A stretch of DNA of 64,000 nt, from the NCBI RefSeq assembly GCF_024305035.1, contig NZ_JAMWZB010000006.1, positions 1-64,000 of the forward strand. Direction: 5' to 3'. The position numbers and the translations under genes were made by a program. Under the pieces are notes generated by a model that was not told where the DNA came from, did not search any database, and saw only the letters and a program-made list of their open reading frames with translations. This DNA is from Algoriphagus sp. GTDB taxonomy: Bacteria > Bacteroidota > Bacteroidia > Cytophagales > Cyclobacteriaceae. Below are positions 44,197 through 52,528 of the stretch, one piece after another (the first letter of the stretch is position 1; each line of letters begins with the position of its first letter).

Positions 44197-44234
44197 AGCT
44201 TTTTTACGTATTTCGAAACAAGGCCATACCCTTT

Positions 44235-45194
44235 TTAGCTTAATAGCTGCATCACTTTTTCCTTCTCCCACTGCAAGTACACCCGATCACCTACTTGGTA
44301 TTTTCTTAATGGATCATCTACCTCCCAGACCTGCCCACTTTCCTTTAATTTGATTTGAAGGGAATTAAAGTGAACCAAAAACCGCAAATCCACCACATGC
44401 CCCAAGAGCCCGGCTTTGCTTCTCAGCTTAACTTCATTGGGTCGGATAAATTCATTTTTCTCTCCTGGAATCGCATTGATATGAGAAAACAGGCGGGCAA
44501 CATACTGGCTTTGGGGCTGAGTACAAAGCTCAAATGAATTGCCTTTTTGGACGACTGCTCCATTTCTGAGAATAATTAGGTTATCTGTCAGTCGTAAGGC
44601 ATCATCCAAATCGTGGGTAACAAAGATGACGGTGGTTTTGGAGGTTTGAAACAAGTTCCCTAACTCGTCGATTAAACGGTGCTTCTGAATCGTGTCAAGC
44701 GAAGAAAAAGGCTCGTCCAGCAAAAGCACTTCGGGTTCGATCGCCAAAGCCGCTGCTATGGCCACTTTCTGCTGCTGTCCACCTGAAAGCTGACGGGGAA
44801 GCCGATCCCGAAAATCCTTCAACCCAAATTGCTGTAATAACTTTTCCTCACGGACTTTTGCATACTTTTTATCGTAGTGAAGGAGTGGTCGGCGGATATT
44901 CTCCGCCACCGTCGAATTGGGCAATAGATGGTAATCCTGATGGATCAATTTCACCTCATCATAGCCCGGAACCAGCTTTTTCTTTGGATTCAAAATCTCC
45001 TCCTGATTCAAAAAAACATTTCCCGAATCCTGTACTTCGAGACCCGCCAAAATCCGCAACAGCGTAGATTTACCCGAGCCACTCTCTCCTACAATGGACA
45101 GAAACTCCCCCCGGTTCAGACACAGCGAAAACTCCTGAAGTGCAGGAAGATTTTCATAGGATTTTTTGATTTTTTTGGCCTCGAAAAAACTCAT
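44235..45194 (-). CDS. Orphan ABC transporter ATP-binding protein (PotA/FbpC-like)
   Basis: A 319-residue ABC ATPase: Walker A GESGSGKST (36-44), Q-loop near HQDYH, signature LSGGQQQK, Walker B VLLLDEP and the H-loop VTHDLDD. A C-terminal TOBE-like domain (about 240-319; RPNEVKLRS, VGDRVYLQWE) fits the CUT1/PotA/FbpC importers. No permease or binding protein gene is near, so the partner is elsewhere or this works alone. Coupled to the MmcQ/YjbR gene upstream by ATGA. Confidence 0.9.
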   Translation of the reverse strand: MSFFEAKKIKKSYENLPALQEFSLCLNRGEFLSIVGESGSGKSTLLRILAGLEVQDSGNVFLNQEEILNPKKKLVPGYDEVKLIHQDYHLLPNSTVAENIRRPLLHYDKKYAKVREEKLLQQFGLKDFRDRLPRQLSGGQQQKVAIAAALAIEPEVLLLDEPFSSLDTIQKHRLIDELGNLFQTSKTTVIFVTHDLDDALRLTDNLIILRNGAVVQKGNSFELCTQPQSQYVARLFSHINAIPGEKNEFIRPNEVKLRSKAGLLGHVVDLRFLVHFNSLQIKLKESGQVWEVDDPLRKYQVGDRVYLQWEKEKVMQLLS

Positions 45195-45541
45195 GAATTA
45201 ATTTCGGCTTGAATTTTCTTTGACAGCGAAGCAAAGATGAGTTGATAGGATTGATCTGCCAAATCCAGAATCAATTGATCGGGAACATCCGATTTTGCAT
45301 AGACCGAATTCCATGTTTTTTTATTCATGTGATATCCCGGTCGGATTCCCTCATACTGCTCCCTGAGTTCCAATGCATATTCGGGATCACATTTCAAATT
45401 GATGTATTCGAAACAGGCTAAATCTGTGATCGCAAAAATCTTTCCTCCTACCCTGAAGCAAAGTGTATTTTCATCAAAAGGAGCGTCCTCAGTCACTCCT
45501 GTTTTGGCTAGACAATAATCACGAAAATAGGCTAAGGTCAT
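45191..45541 (-). CDS. MmcQ/YjbR family protein
   Basis: A 116-residue protein of the MmcQ/YjbR family (CyaY-like fold): LAYFRDYCLAKTGVTEDAPF, FRVGGKIFAITDL, LKCDPEYALELRE, GYHMNKKTWNSVY. These are thought to bind DNA from their fold; role unknown. ATG at 45541 (MTLAYF) is the family start; an ATG 12 bases before is possible. Its stop overlaps the ABC ATPase start as ATGA. Confidence 0.9.
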   Translation of the reverse strand: MTLAYFRDYCLAKTGVTEDAPFDENTLCFRVGGKIFAITDLACFEYINLKCDPEYALELREQYEGIRPGYHMNKKTWNSVYAKSDVPDQLILDLADQSYQLIFASLSKKIQAEINS

Positions 45542-45721
45542 GGTGAAAGGCATTCCAAAGATTCCGGAGAAATTCCGCTACCAATATCCCAAATCTCACC
45601 TTCGGATAAAAGGAAAAACCCTGATTTCAATCAGTTTTTTAATTTCCCCATTGATCCAAATTAAGTTTTTAAATAAGTAGGAAAACAGTAATTTGAGACA
45701 TTATGAAATAAACTGTTCAAT

Positions 45722-46861
45722 ATGACAATTGGTCTGCTAAAAGAACCGGAAGGGGAAAGTCGGGTGGCCTTATTACCCGAAAGCGTCAAAACTTTCATTG
45801 ATTTGAATGTGAAAGTCCAAGTGGAAAAGGAGGCAGGAAAAACTGCTTTTTCAAGCGATGAAAACTACCTGGCAGTGGGTGCTGAACTCGGCACAAGAGC
45901 TGAAATTCTACAATCGGATGTGATCTTAAGCATTCATCCTCCCTCATCTGAAGAAATCGACCATCTGAACGAAAATCAAGTGTTGGTTTGCCAGTTCCAG
46001 CCTTTATCTAATAAGAAATTGGTCGATCAACTCTTGGGTTTAAAAGTAACCTCATTTTCCATGGATAATGTTCCAAGAACCACACGAGCCCAGTCTATGG
46101 ATGTACTTTCCTCCATGTCCACCGTCGCGGGATATCAGGCAGTGTTGACCGCTGCAAACCAATCTCCACGATTTTTCCCAATGTTTATGACTGCAGCAGG
46201 TAGTATTATTCCATCCAAAGTTTTGGTATTGGGAGCAGGGGTGGCTGGGCTCCAAGCTATTGCAACTGCCAGGAGGCTGGGGGCGGTAGTGGAAGCCTTT
46301 GATGTCCGGGCAGCTGCGGAAGAAGAAGTCAAAAGCTTGGGAGCAAAATTCATCAAAGTAGAAGGCGCCAAAGATGAGGCAAGTGCAGGAGGATACGCTG
46401 TAGAACAGAGTGAAGCCTACCAAACCAAACAACAAGCACTCATTCAGGAACATGCAAAAAAAGCCAATATCATCATCTGTACCGCTCAGATTCCGGGACG
46501 AAAGGCCCCCTTACTCATCAGCAAAGAAACCGTAGAAGCCATGGCACCTGGCTCGGTAATCGTTGATTTAGCCGCTTCCTCAGGCGGCAACTGCGAACTT
46601 ACCCAAGACCAAAAAATCTTTGAAAAGCACGGTGTGAAAATCATCGGCAATTCCAACCTCCCCTCCTCCATGCCGATCGATGCGAGCAAAATGTATGGCA
46701 AAAATATGGTGAATTTCCTCAAACTCATGATCACCGCCGAAGGCGGACTTAATCTCAACTGGGAGGATGATATCCTCGTCAATACCTGTGTTACCCATCA
46801 AGGTGAAGTGATGAGTGCCCGCGTAAAATCAATTCTTTACCCAACCGAAACTGTCAACTAA
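45722..46861 (+). CDS. pntAA: NAD(P) transhydrogenase subunit alpha part 1
   Basis: A 379-residue soluble NAD(H)-binding subunit (domain I) of proton-translocating transhydrogenase. N-terminal LKEPEGESRVALLPESV and the NAD site VLGAGVAGLQAIATARRLGA with the acidic strand end FDVRAAA are clear; the RQD-loop region is conserved. The enzyme couples the proton gradient to NADPH formation from NADH. This is the three-subunit bacterial form; stop and next start overlap as TAATG. Confidence 0.95.
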   Translation: MTIGLLKEPEGESRVALLPESVKTFIDLNVKVQVEKEAGKTAFSSDENYLAVGAELGTRAEILQSDVILSIHPPSSEEIDHLNENQVLVCQFQPLSNKKLVDQLLGLKVTSFSMDNVPRTTRAQSMDVLSSMSTVAGYQAVLTAANQSPRFFPMFMTAAGSIIPSKVLVLGAGVAGLQAIATARRLGAVVEAFDVRAAAEEEVKSLGAKFIKVEGAKDEASAGGYAVEQSEAYQTKQQALIQEHAKKANIIICTAQIPGRKAPLLISKETVEAMAPGSVIVDLAASSGGNCELTQDQKIFEKHGVKIIGNSNLPSSMPIDASKMYGKNMVNFLKLMITAEGGLNLNWEDDILVNTCVTHQGEVMSARVKSILYPTETVN

Positions 46862-47172
46862 TGGAAGATATCCTCAATCTATTTTATGAAAACAGGGAAT
46901 TCATTTTCCTCATTCTGGTCTCGATCTTTTTGGGAATTGAGATCATATCCAATGTCCCAGCTGTCCTACACACCCCCTTGATGTCTGGTGCAAATGCCAT
47001 TCACGGAGTGGTCATCATTGGATCCATCATCATCATGCTTCAAGCGGATCCCACAAATTATTATGCATTAGTCTTGGGATTTCTGGCCGTGATTTTAGGC
47101 ACGCTCAATGTGGTCGGGGGATTTGTCGTGACCGATAGAATGCTGGAAATGTTTAAGAAAAAAGCCCGGTAA
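46861..47172 (+). CDS. pntAB: NAD(P) transhydrogenase subunit alpha part 2
   Basis: A 103-residue membrane subunit with three hydrophobic segments (about 12-28, 42-62, 66-90), including the SNVPAVLHTPLMSGANAIHG motif that is typical of domain II of the alpha subunit. One-base overlaps with pntAA and pntB show tight coupling. Confidence 0.95.
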   Translation: MEDILNLFYENREFIFLILVSIFLGIEIISNVPAVLHTPLMSGANAIHGVVIIGSIIIMLQADPTNYYALVLGFLAVILGTLNVVGGFVVTDRMLEMFKKKAR

Positions 47173-48587
47173 TGATGCAAAACGACTTACTCGGATTGAG
47201 TCTTTTGGAACTCAGCTACATGATCGCTTCGGTTACTTTTATTCTTGGACTGAAGATGTTATCCAGCCCGGATAAAGCCCGTAGAGGGAATCTCCTTGCT
47301 GGCTATGGGATGGGATTGGCTATTGCTGCCACCCTTTTATTCAAAGAGGAATTCAGTGCTGACAAATGGCTGAACTATTCCTTGATTTTGGCCGGCTTGG
47401 TGATTGGAACAGTTATCGGGACTCGGATGGCCCTCAAAGTCAAAATGACGGCCATGCCCCAGATGGTCTCCTTCTTCAATGGGATGGGCGGTGCCTGCGC
47501 CGGCGTAATTTCTTTGGTGGAATTTGACCACCTTCGTCATGGCGGGGAGATTTCAACTGGAATGCTGATCGTGATTTTGCTCGGATTGATTATCGGCTCG
47601 GTTTCATTTTCAGGTTCTTTGATCGCCTATGGGAAACTGGAGGGTAAAATAGCCGACAAAGCCCTTCCTGCGGGTCAGTTTATCAATATCGCTTTACTTT
47701 TTGCCCTATTCGGGTTAGCAGTATATCTCGCTGCTTCTGGAAACCTAAGTATGTCGTTGATATATGCATTATTGGTGCTTTCCTTAGTATACGGAGTACT
47801 TTTCGTGATGCCAATCGGAGGGGCAGATATGCCGGTGGTAATCTCACTCTTAAATAGTTTTACGGGAATGGCGGCAGCTTTTGGTGGCTTCCTCTATGGA
47901 AATCAAGCCATGTTGACCGGTGGGATCTTGGTAGGTTCGGCCGGTACAATCCTAACTGTTTTGATGTGTACGGCCATGAATCGCTCGCTAACCAATGTAA
48001 TTATCGGATCTTTTGGAGGCGGTGGAACTTCGGCTGCAAAATCCAGAGAACAAGGAACAGTCAAAGAAATCGGAATTACCGATGCGGCGATTTTGCTCGC
48101 TTATGCCCATAAAGTCAGCGTGGTTCCCGGGTACGGATTGGCAGTGGCTCAAGCCCAGCACACCGTCCATAATTTGGAAAAAATACTGGAAGATAAAGGA
48201 GTCGAATTAAGCTACGCTATCCATCCGGTCGCAGGCCGAATGCCAGGGCATATGAATGTCTTACTTGCTGAGGCAGATGTTCCCTACCCCAAATTACTGG
48301 AAATGGAAGATGCCAATGACGACATGGCAAATACCGATGTGGTATTGGTCATCGGTGCCAATGACGTGGTCAACCCTGCAGCGGAAAATGATCCCGGAAG
48401 TCCGATTTTTGGGATGCCCATCATCAAGGTTTGGAATGCGAAAAACGTGATTGTTCTCAAGCGTTCCATGGGAAAAGGTTATGCTGGGATCGAAAATGAA
48501 CTGTTTTTCCACCCCAAAAACCGGATGCTTTTTGGCGATGCGAAAGACTCTTTGGAAAAATTAATTGGGGAATTAAAAAATCTCTGA
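47172..48587 (+). CDS. pntB: NAD(P) transhydrogenase subunit beta
   Basis: A 471-residue subunit: about eight membrane segments (domain II) and a C-terminal NADP(H)-binding domain III (about 300-471) with GYGLAVAQAQHTV, GRMPGHMNVLLAEA, VVLVIGANDVVNPAA and KRSMGKGYAGIEN. Two tandem ATGs start the gene. Completes the pntAA-pntAB-pntB operon, which ends at a strong hairpin. Confidence 0.96.
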   Translation: MMQNDLLGLSLLELSYMIASVTFILGLKMLSSPDKARRGNLLAGYGMGLAIAATLLFKEEFSADKWLNYSLILAGLVIGTVIGTRMALKVKMTAMPQMVSFFNGMGGACAGVISLVEFDHLRHGGEISTGMLIVILLGLIIGSVSFSGSLIAYGKLEGKIADKALPAGQFINIALLFALFGLAVYLAASGNLSMSLIYALLVLSLVYGVLFVMPIGGADMPVVISLLNSFTGMAAAFGGFLYGNQAMLTGGILVGSAGTILTVLMCTAMNRSLTNVIIGSFGGGGTSAAKSREQGTVKEIGITDAAILLAYAHKVSVVPGYGLAVAQAQHTVHNLEKILEDKGVELSYAIHPVAGRMPGHMNVLLAEADVPYPKLLEMEDANDDMANTDVVLVIGANDVVNPAAENDPGSPIFGMPIIKVWNAKNVIVLKRSMGKGYAGIENELFFHPKNRMLFGDAKDSLEKLIGELKNL

Positions 48588-48590
48588 TCA

Positions 48591-48625
48591 CAAAAGGCTT
48601 GCGCTATCCAAATGCAAGCCTTTTG
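48591..48625. terminator. Bidirectional terminator after pntB
   Basis: A perfect 12-base stem (48591-48602 with 48614-48625, CAAAAGGCTTGC) with an 11-base loop. A and T runs sit in the stem ends, so it can act for pntB and for the convergent gene ending at 48626. Confidence 0.8.
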
Positions 48626-48988
48626 TCAACCTCTCCACGCTTTGAATAGCCCTGGAATATTTACTAAGGCAATGATCAAAAGCCCAAACGATTCCCGTCC
48701 TTCTTCCATTTCAGGAGTTTTCATCGTCAAGTCGCCCTGTTCCACCTCTTGTCCAATCCAGCCCGAAACTGAATCCGGCCAAAAATAAAAAGCACCGATT
48801 AGGCAAACAGTCACCAAGACGGTCAGCGGGATTTTTGGAAATATCCCACGGATAGCTAAGAAGCAAAAAATTATCGCCACTGCATAAATACTTACCCAGA
48901 CCTCAGGATCGGGATCATTGATCTGCCAATACGCAAATAGGGCGAATAATATCGCCCAAACTCCATAGATAATTTTAGAAAGCTTCAT
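48626..48988 (-). CDS. TMEM220-like small membrane protein
   Basis: A 120-residue protein with four hydrophobic segments (about 8-20, 31-47, 53-70, 100-112). The NDPDPEVWVSIYA motif and size fit the transmembrane family 220. Function unknown. It follows the gluconate dehydrogenase subunit 3-like gene after 19 bases, so probably co-transcribed. Confidence 0.8.
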   Translation of the reverse strand: MKLSKIIYGVWAILFALFAYWQINDPDPEVWVSIYAVAIIFCFLAIRGIFPKIPLTVLVTVCLIGAFYFWPDSVSGWIGQEVEQGDLTMKTPEMEEGRESFGLLIIALVNIPGLFKAWRG

Positions 48989-49007
48989 AGTCGGTTACAT
49001 TCTGAAT

Positions 49008-49541
49008 TTAGGCTTGGGAAAGCTCGACACAGCCCTTGAACAGACCTGGAGCTACTTGATAGCCATGATAATCTACCATCACTTCTTTGACCGTGGTAAA
49101 CCCAGTGATGGTTTGAGATTTGAATAAAGCGAAAAACTGCTTTTCTTCCTCTACCTCAGAATTGGCCATAGCCAAAAGAATTTCTTCCCTACCTGCCTGA
49201 TCTTGGTTCAGAAAGTTTGTTTTAGACAATGCCGCCAATTGATTTTTGATCATCTCTTGCTCCTCTTGTTCATAACAATGCTCAATTAATCTAATCAGGT
49301 ACTTGTCTGTTCCAGTAGATAATGCGCCGATCGGTTTTGGATTAGAAAATGGACTTTTGGCAGGAATCCCCGCTGGAATAAAGGTGTCAGCAATCGCAGA
49401 AATCAATTTCTCTTCCTGAAAACTAAAAAAACCTTCATGAGTCAATTGATCCACCAACTGCCATTTCCAATCTGCTAGGACTAAGCCGGCAATTCCCACG
49501 CCGGTGGCACCAATGATTTTTAGCGATTTTCTACGGTTCAT
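49008..49541 (-). CDS. Gluconate 2-dehydrogenase subunit 3-like protein
   Basis: A 177-residue protein with a Tat-like signal (NRRKSLKIIG followed by a hydrophobic stretch) and the subunit 3 domain (EEKLISAIADTFIPA; DQLTHEG). In other Bacteroidota this gene precedes a GMC-type flavin oxidoreductase, forming a membrane-bound dehydrogenase; no such gene is next to it here. The ATG starts the Tat motif. It is followed by a TMEM220-like gene. Confidence 0.8.
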   Translation of the reverse strand: MNRRKSLKIIGATGVGIAGLVLADWKWQLVDQLTHEGFFSFQEEKLISAIADTFIPAGIPAKSPFSNPKPIGALSTGTDKYLIRLIEHCYEQEEQEMIKNQLAALSKTNFLNQDQAGREEILLAMANSEVEEEKQFFALFKSQTITGFTTVKEVMVDYHGYQVAPGLFKGCVELSQA

Positions 49542-49688
49542 AGGAGTTAAGTTAATTTCAGATCAAGTTATTAAATTCTGGGATTTTTTCCCGAGCCAGT
49601 CCATCAATGGACAAATGAAACTGTTAAAGGTCTTAATGCTGTACTCCAGTTGACTTATTAGAAATCGATCCGTGACGAATCAACTCCA

Positions 49689-51110
49689 TTATTTCCGGTA
49701 ATCCAGCGGAGCTTTTCGATCTCCCACTAATGCTTCATACACAAAACCTTCACCCTGTCTGTTTTTCAATTCTGCTTTTGCTTTGCTCGCAATTTCTGGA
49801 TTTTTTAACAGGTCCATCGCTGTTAATGCCAAGGTCTTTGCAGCGACCATCATTCCCTTGATCCCTATACTTGTACCTCCGGCAGCGACCGCTTGCCAGG
49901 TATGCGCTGAAGTGCCCGGAACCCAAGTGGCTGTACCCAGTCCAGCTGTAGGCACCAACCAGCTGATATCTCCTACATCGGTAGAACCTCCTGTACCTTT
50001 TTCCTGAACCAAAAAAGGATCTATTTTTTCAGCATCGGCTGGACTTACCTCTATTCCCTCAAATCCCTCGATCATTTCCTGGGCAAACTTCAGCTCCTCA
50101 GCATCATAGTTTACCCCTCCGACAGTTTCCAGGTTTTTGTGCATTACTCGGGCCAGCGTTTCATTGGGCATGAGATTATACACTCCATTGATGATTTCAT
50201 ATTCCATGGTTGTCTGGGTCCCCTTCGCAGCTCCCTCTGCTGCTGCTACCATTTTTTGAAAAATATCCTTGACAACATTCGCATCTGGATGCCGCACATA
50301 GTGGTAGGACTCGGCAAATGCCGGAACTACATTGGGAGCCTCGCCACCCCGGGTAATTACATAGTGCATCCTGGTCTCCTGAGGCACATGCTCCCGCATC
50401 AAATTCACCATAAAGTTCATTGCTTCCACACCGTCTAAGGCCGATTTTCCTCGTTCTGGAGCTGCGGCGGCATGAGAGGCCACCCCATAAAACCTGAACT
50501 TAGTAGAAATATTTGCCAAGGAGCTGTTGGCTCCAGCATTATTTCTGGAACTTGGATGCCAATGCAGCATCGCATCTACATCCGACACCAATCCCGCACG
50601 TGCCATGTACACTTTTCCTCCTCCACCTTCTTCGGCGGGCGTTCCAAACACTCGGATCGTGCCTTTAACCCCATTTGCTTCCATCCATTGTTTTACTGCA
50701 ATTCCTGCAGCGACTGAAGCCGTACCAAAAAGATGATGTCCACAAGCATGACCTGCCCCCCCTTCAGTAACAGGTTGACGGAAAGGCACGGCATCCTGAG
50801 ACACCCCAGGAAGGGCATCAAACTCAGCCATTATCCCGATCACGGGCTTGCCCGAGCCAAACTCTGCGACAAAAGCAGTAGGTATAGCTGCTACACCTGC
50901 CTTAACGGCAAATCCAGCATCAGATAAGGTTTTCTGAAGTAAGGCAGAGCTCTCGGTCTCTAGGTAGCCCAATTCTGGATTGGACCAAATCTGAAGAGCG
51001 ATGTCAGCGTAAAAATCTTTTGCGGATTCTATTTTTTGAATCACCTCCTGCTGAGCCTTCAGGCCAAATAGGATGAAAAAAAGCGCAAGTGTAATCGATA
51101 ATCTTTTCAT
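49689..51110 (-). CDS. Secreted M20-family amidohydrolase (AbgB-like)
   Basis: A 473-residue metallo-amidohydrolase with a signal peptide (ending GLKAQ), hence periplasmic. Zinc-site motifs are GIMAEFDALPGVSQ, GHACGHHLFG and the catalytic TPAEEGGGGK; the His in HWHPS and the C-terminal GTSAHTWQ complete the site. The dimerisation domain covers about 200-320. Closest to the aminobenzoyl-glutamate hydrolase/AbgB group that removes acyl or aryl groups from amino acids. Substrate not determined. Stands alone. Confidence 0.9.
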   Translation of the reverse strand: MKRLSITLALFFILFGLKAQQEVIQKIESAKDFYADIALQIWSNPELGYLETESSALLQKTLSDAGFAVKAGVAAIPTAFVAEFGSGKPVIGIMAEFDALPGVSQDAVPFRQPVTEGGAGHACGHHLFGTASVAAGIAVKQWMEANGVKGTIRVFGTPAEEGGGGKVYMARAGLVSDVDAMLHWHPSSRNNAGANSSLANISTKFRFYGVASHAAAAPERGKSALDGVEAMNFMVNLMREHVPQETRMHYVITRGGEAPNVVPAFAESYHYVRHPDANVVKDIFQKMVAAAEGAAKGTQTTMEYEIINGVYNLMPNETLARVMHKNLETVGGVNYDAEELKFAQEMIEGFEGIEVSPADAEKIDPFLVQEKGTGGSTDVGDISWLVPTAGLGTATWVPGTSAHTWQAVAAGGTSIGIKGMMVAAKTLALTAMDLLKNPEIASKAKAELKNRQGEGFVYEALVGDRKAPLDYRK

Positions 51111-51342
51111 AGGATAGGCATCAATCTTTCATTACTTAATGAATGGGAAAATAAAAGGAATAAAATCACAGAGCAAAATTTTTCCTTACAAACTAAAAAA
51201 AATCCAAATAAAAAGTAAGCAAACCGGACCAACAAAACGATTTATATCTGAAAAAAATCTTTTTGAAAGTATTTTTTATGTATTTGAAATTCAAATTTTG
51301 ATAATTTTTTATATATTTCTGATTCCCAACCTACTACGTATT

Positions 51343-52329
51343 ATGAAGAAAGCAATTAAAATCTTTGCCTGGATTATTGGTATCGTCCTAATTCTAGTCC
51401 TTGCTGGCTTTGCCTATATCACGATGGCATTCCCCAATGTTTCACCCGCACCTGAGCTATCGATTGATTACAGTTCCGAACGAATCGAACGAGGAAAATA
51501 CCTCGCCAACCATGTCACTGTGTGTATGGATTGCCATTCGGTCCGAGATTTCTCTAAGTTTTCTGGCCCGCCCACTCCGGGCACAGTGGGACAGGGTGGA
51601 GATCGATTTGACCAATCCATGGGATTCCCAGGCGTTTTTTATGCCAAAAATATTACCCCTTATGGAATTTCAGATTATACCGACGGGGAACTCTATCGGC
51701 TAATTACTTCCGGTGTGACCCATGATGGCAGGGCAATGTTTCCGGTGATGCCCTACTTATACTATGGCAAAATGGACCCAGAAGACATTTATGATATCAT
51801 CGCCTACATCAGGTCTCTTCCCTCCATAGCAAGTGAAATCCCCGAATCTGAAGCTGATTTTCCCGTAAGCCTAATTTTAAAAACCATTCCAGTAGATCCA
51901 GAACCTACCCAAAAACCAGACCCAGGCGATCAAGTCGCTTACGGAAAATACCTGACCAATGCTTCGGGATGTATCGAATGTCATACCCAGGCTGACCCCC
52001 AGGGGATGATTAAGAAAGATTTGGCCTTTGGCGGTGGAAGAAACTTTCCTTTTCCAGATGGATCCATGGTGACCTCAGCCAATATTACTCCGGATTCCGA
52101 AACGGGAATTGGAAACTGGAGCGAGCAGGCTTTTGTTGAGCGATTTAAACAGTACGATCCAAATCGCTACACCCCAGCCACTGTCAGTCCAGGTGAATTT
52201 AATTCAATCATGCCTTGGGTCATGTATGCGGGGATGAAAGAAGAAGACCTGAAAGCCATCTATGCTTACCTCCAAACCGTAAAACCCATATCCAACTCGG
52301 TAATAAAATTCACCTCAAGTGTAGAATAG
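51343..52329 (+). CDS. Membrane-anchored dihaem cytochrome c
   Basis: A 328-residue protein with an N-terminal anchor (about 5-28) and two c-type haem sites: CMDCH (61-65) and CIECH (210-214), each in a class I-like cytochrome domain (MFPVMPYLYY and SIMPWVMYAGM may supply axial Met). It resembles the cytochrome subunits of alcohol/aldehyde or gluconate dehydrogenases and of sulfur oxidation. The ATG at 51343 begins the anchor; the longer open frame is ignored. A SoxB-like gene follows after 199 bases with a terminator in between, so a joint role is possible but not certain. Confidence 0.88.
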   Translation: MKKAIKIFAWIIGIVLILVLAGFAYITMAFPNVSPAPELSIDYSSERIERGKYLANHVTVCMDCHSVRDFSKFSGPPTPGTVGQGGDRFDQSMGFPGVFYAKNITPYGISDYTDGELYRLITSGVTHDGRAMFPVMPYLYYGKMDPEDIYDIIAYIRSLPSIASEIPESEADFPVSLILKTIPVDPEPTQKPDPGDQVAYGKYLTNASGCIECHTQADPQGMIKKDLAFGGGRNFPFPDGSMVTSANITPDSETGIGNWSEQAFVERFKQYDPNRYTPATVSPGEFNSIMPWVMYAGMKEEDLKAIYAYLQTVKPISNSVIKFTSSVE

Positions 52330-52352
52330 CCTTTCGTTTACTTTAACTATTC

Positions 52353-52392
52353 AAATGACCTGATTCTCAATTGACTTGGGTCATTTTTATTT
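52353..52392 (+). terminator. Terminator after dihaem cytochrome gene
   Basis: Stem AAATGACC (52353-52360) with GGTCATTT (52379-52386), 18-base loop, followed by T-rich sequence. Confidence 0.75.
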
Positions 52393-52528
52393 CCCCCCTT
52401 TTGTAACCAAAGTCACCAAATGGAGTAGCTGGAGATTTCTACTTTTATCAGCGAATTTGGGTAAAAAATAGTATTCCCTCATTCGACTTTGACCATTAAA
52501 TCACCCAAATAACCCTTACCCGTAATCG

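Noticed and set aside
45610..45645. Hairpin with T run between the YjbR-type gene and pntAA
   Set aside because: Stem is only about 4 pairs plus a bulged A/T extension, and no plus-strand gene ends before it, so a terminator makes no sense there.
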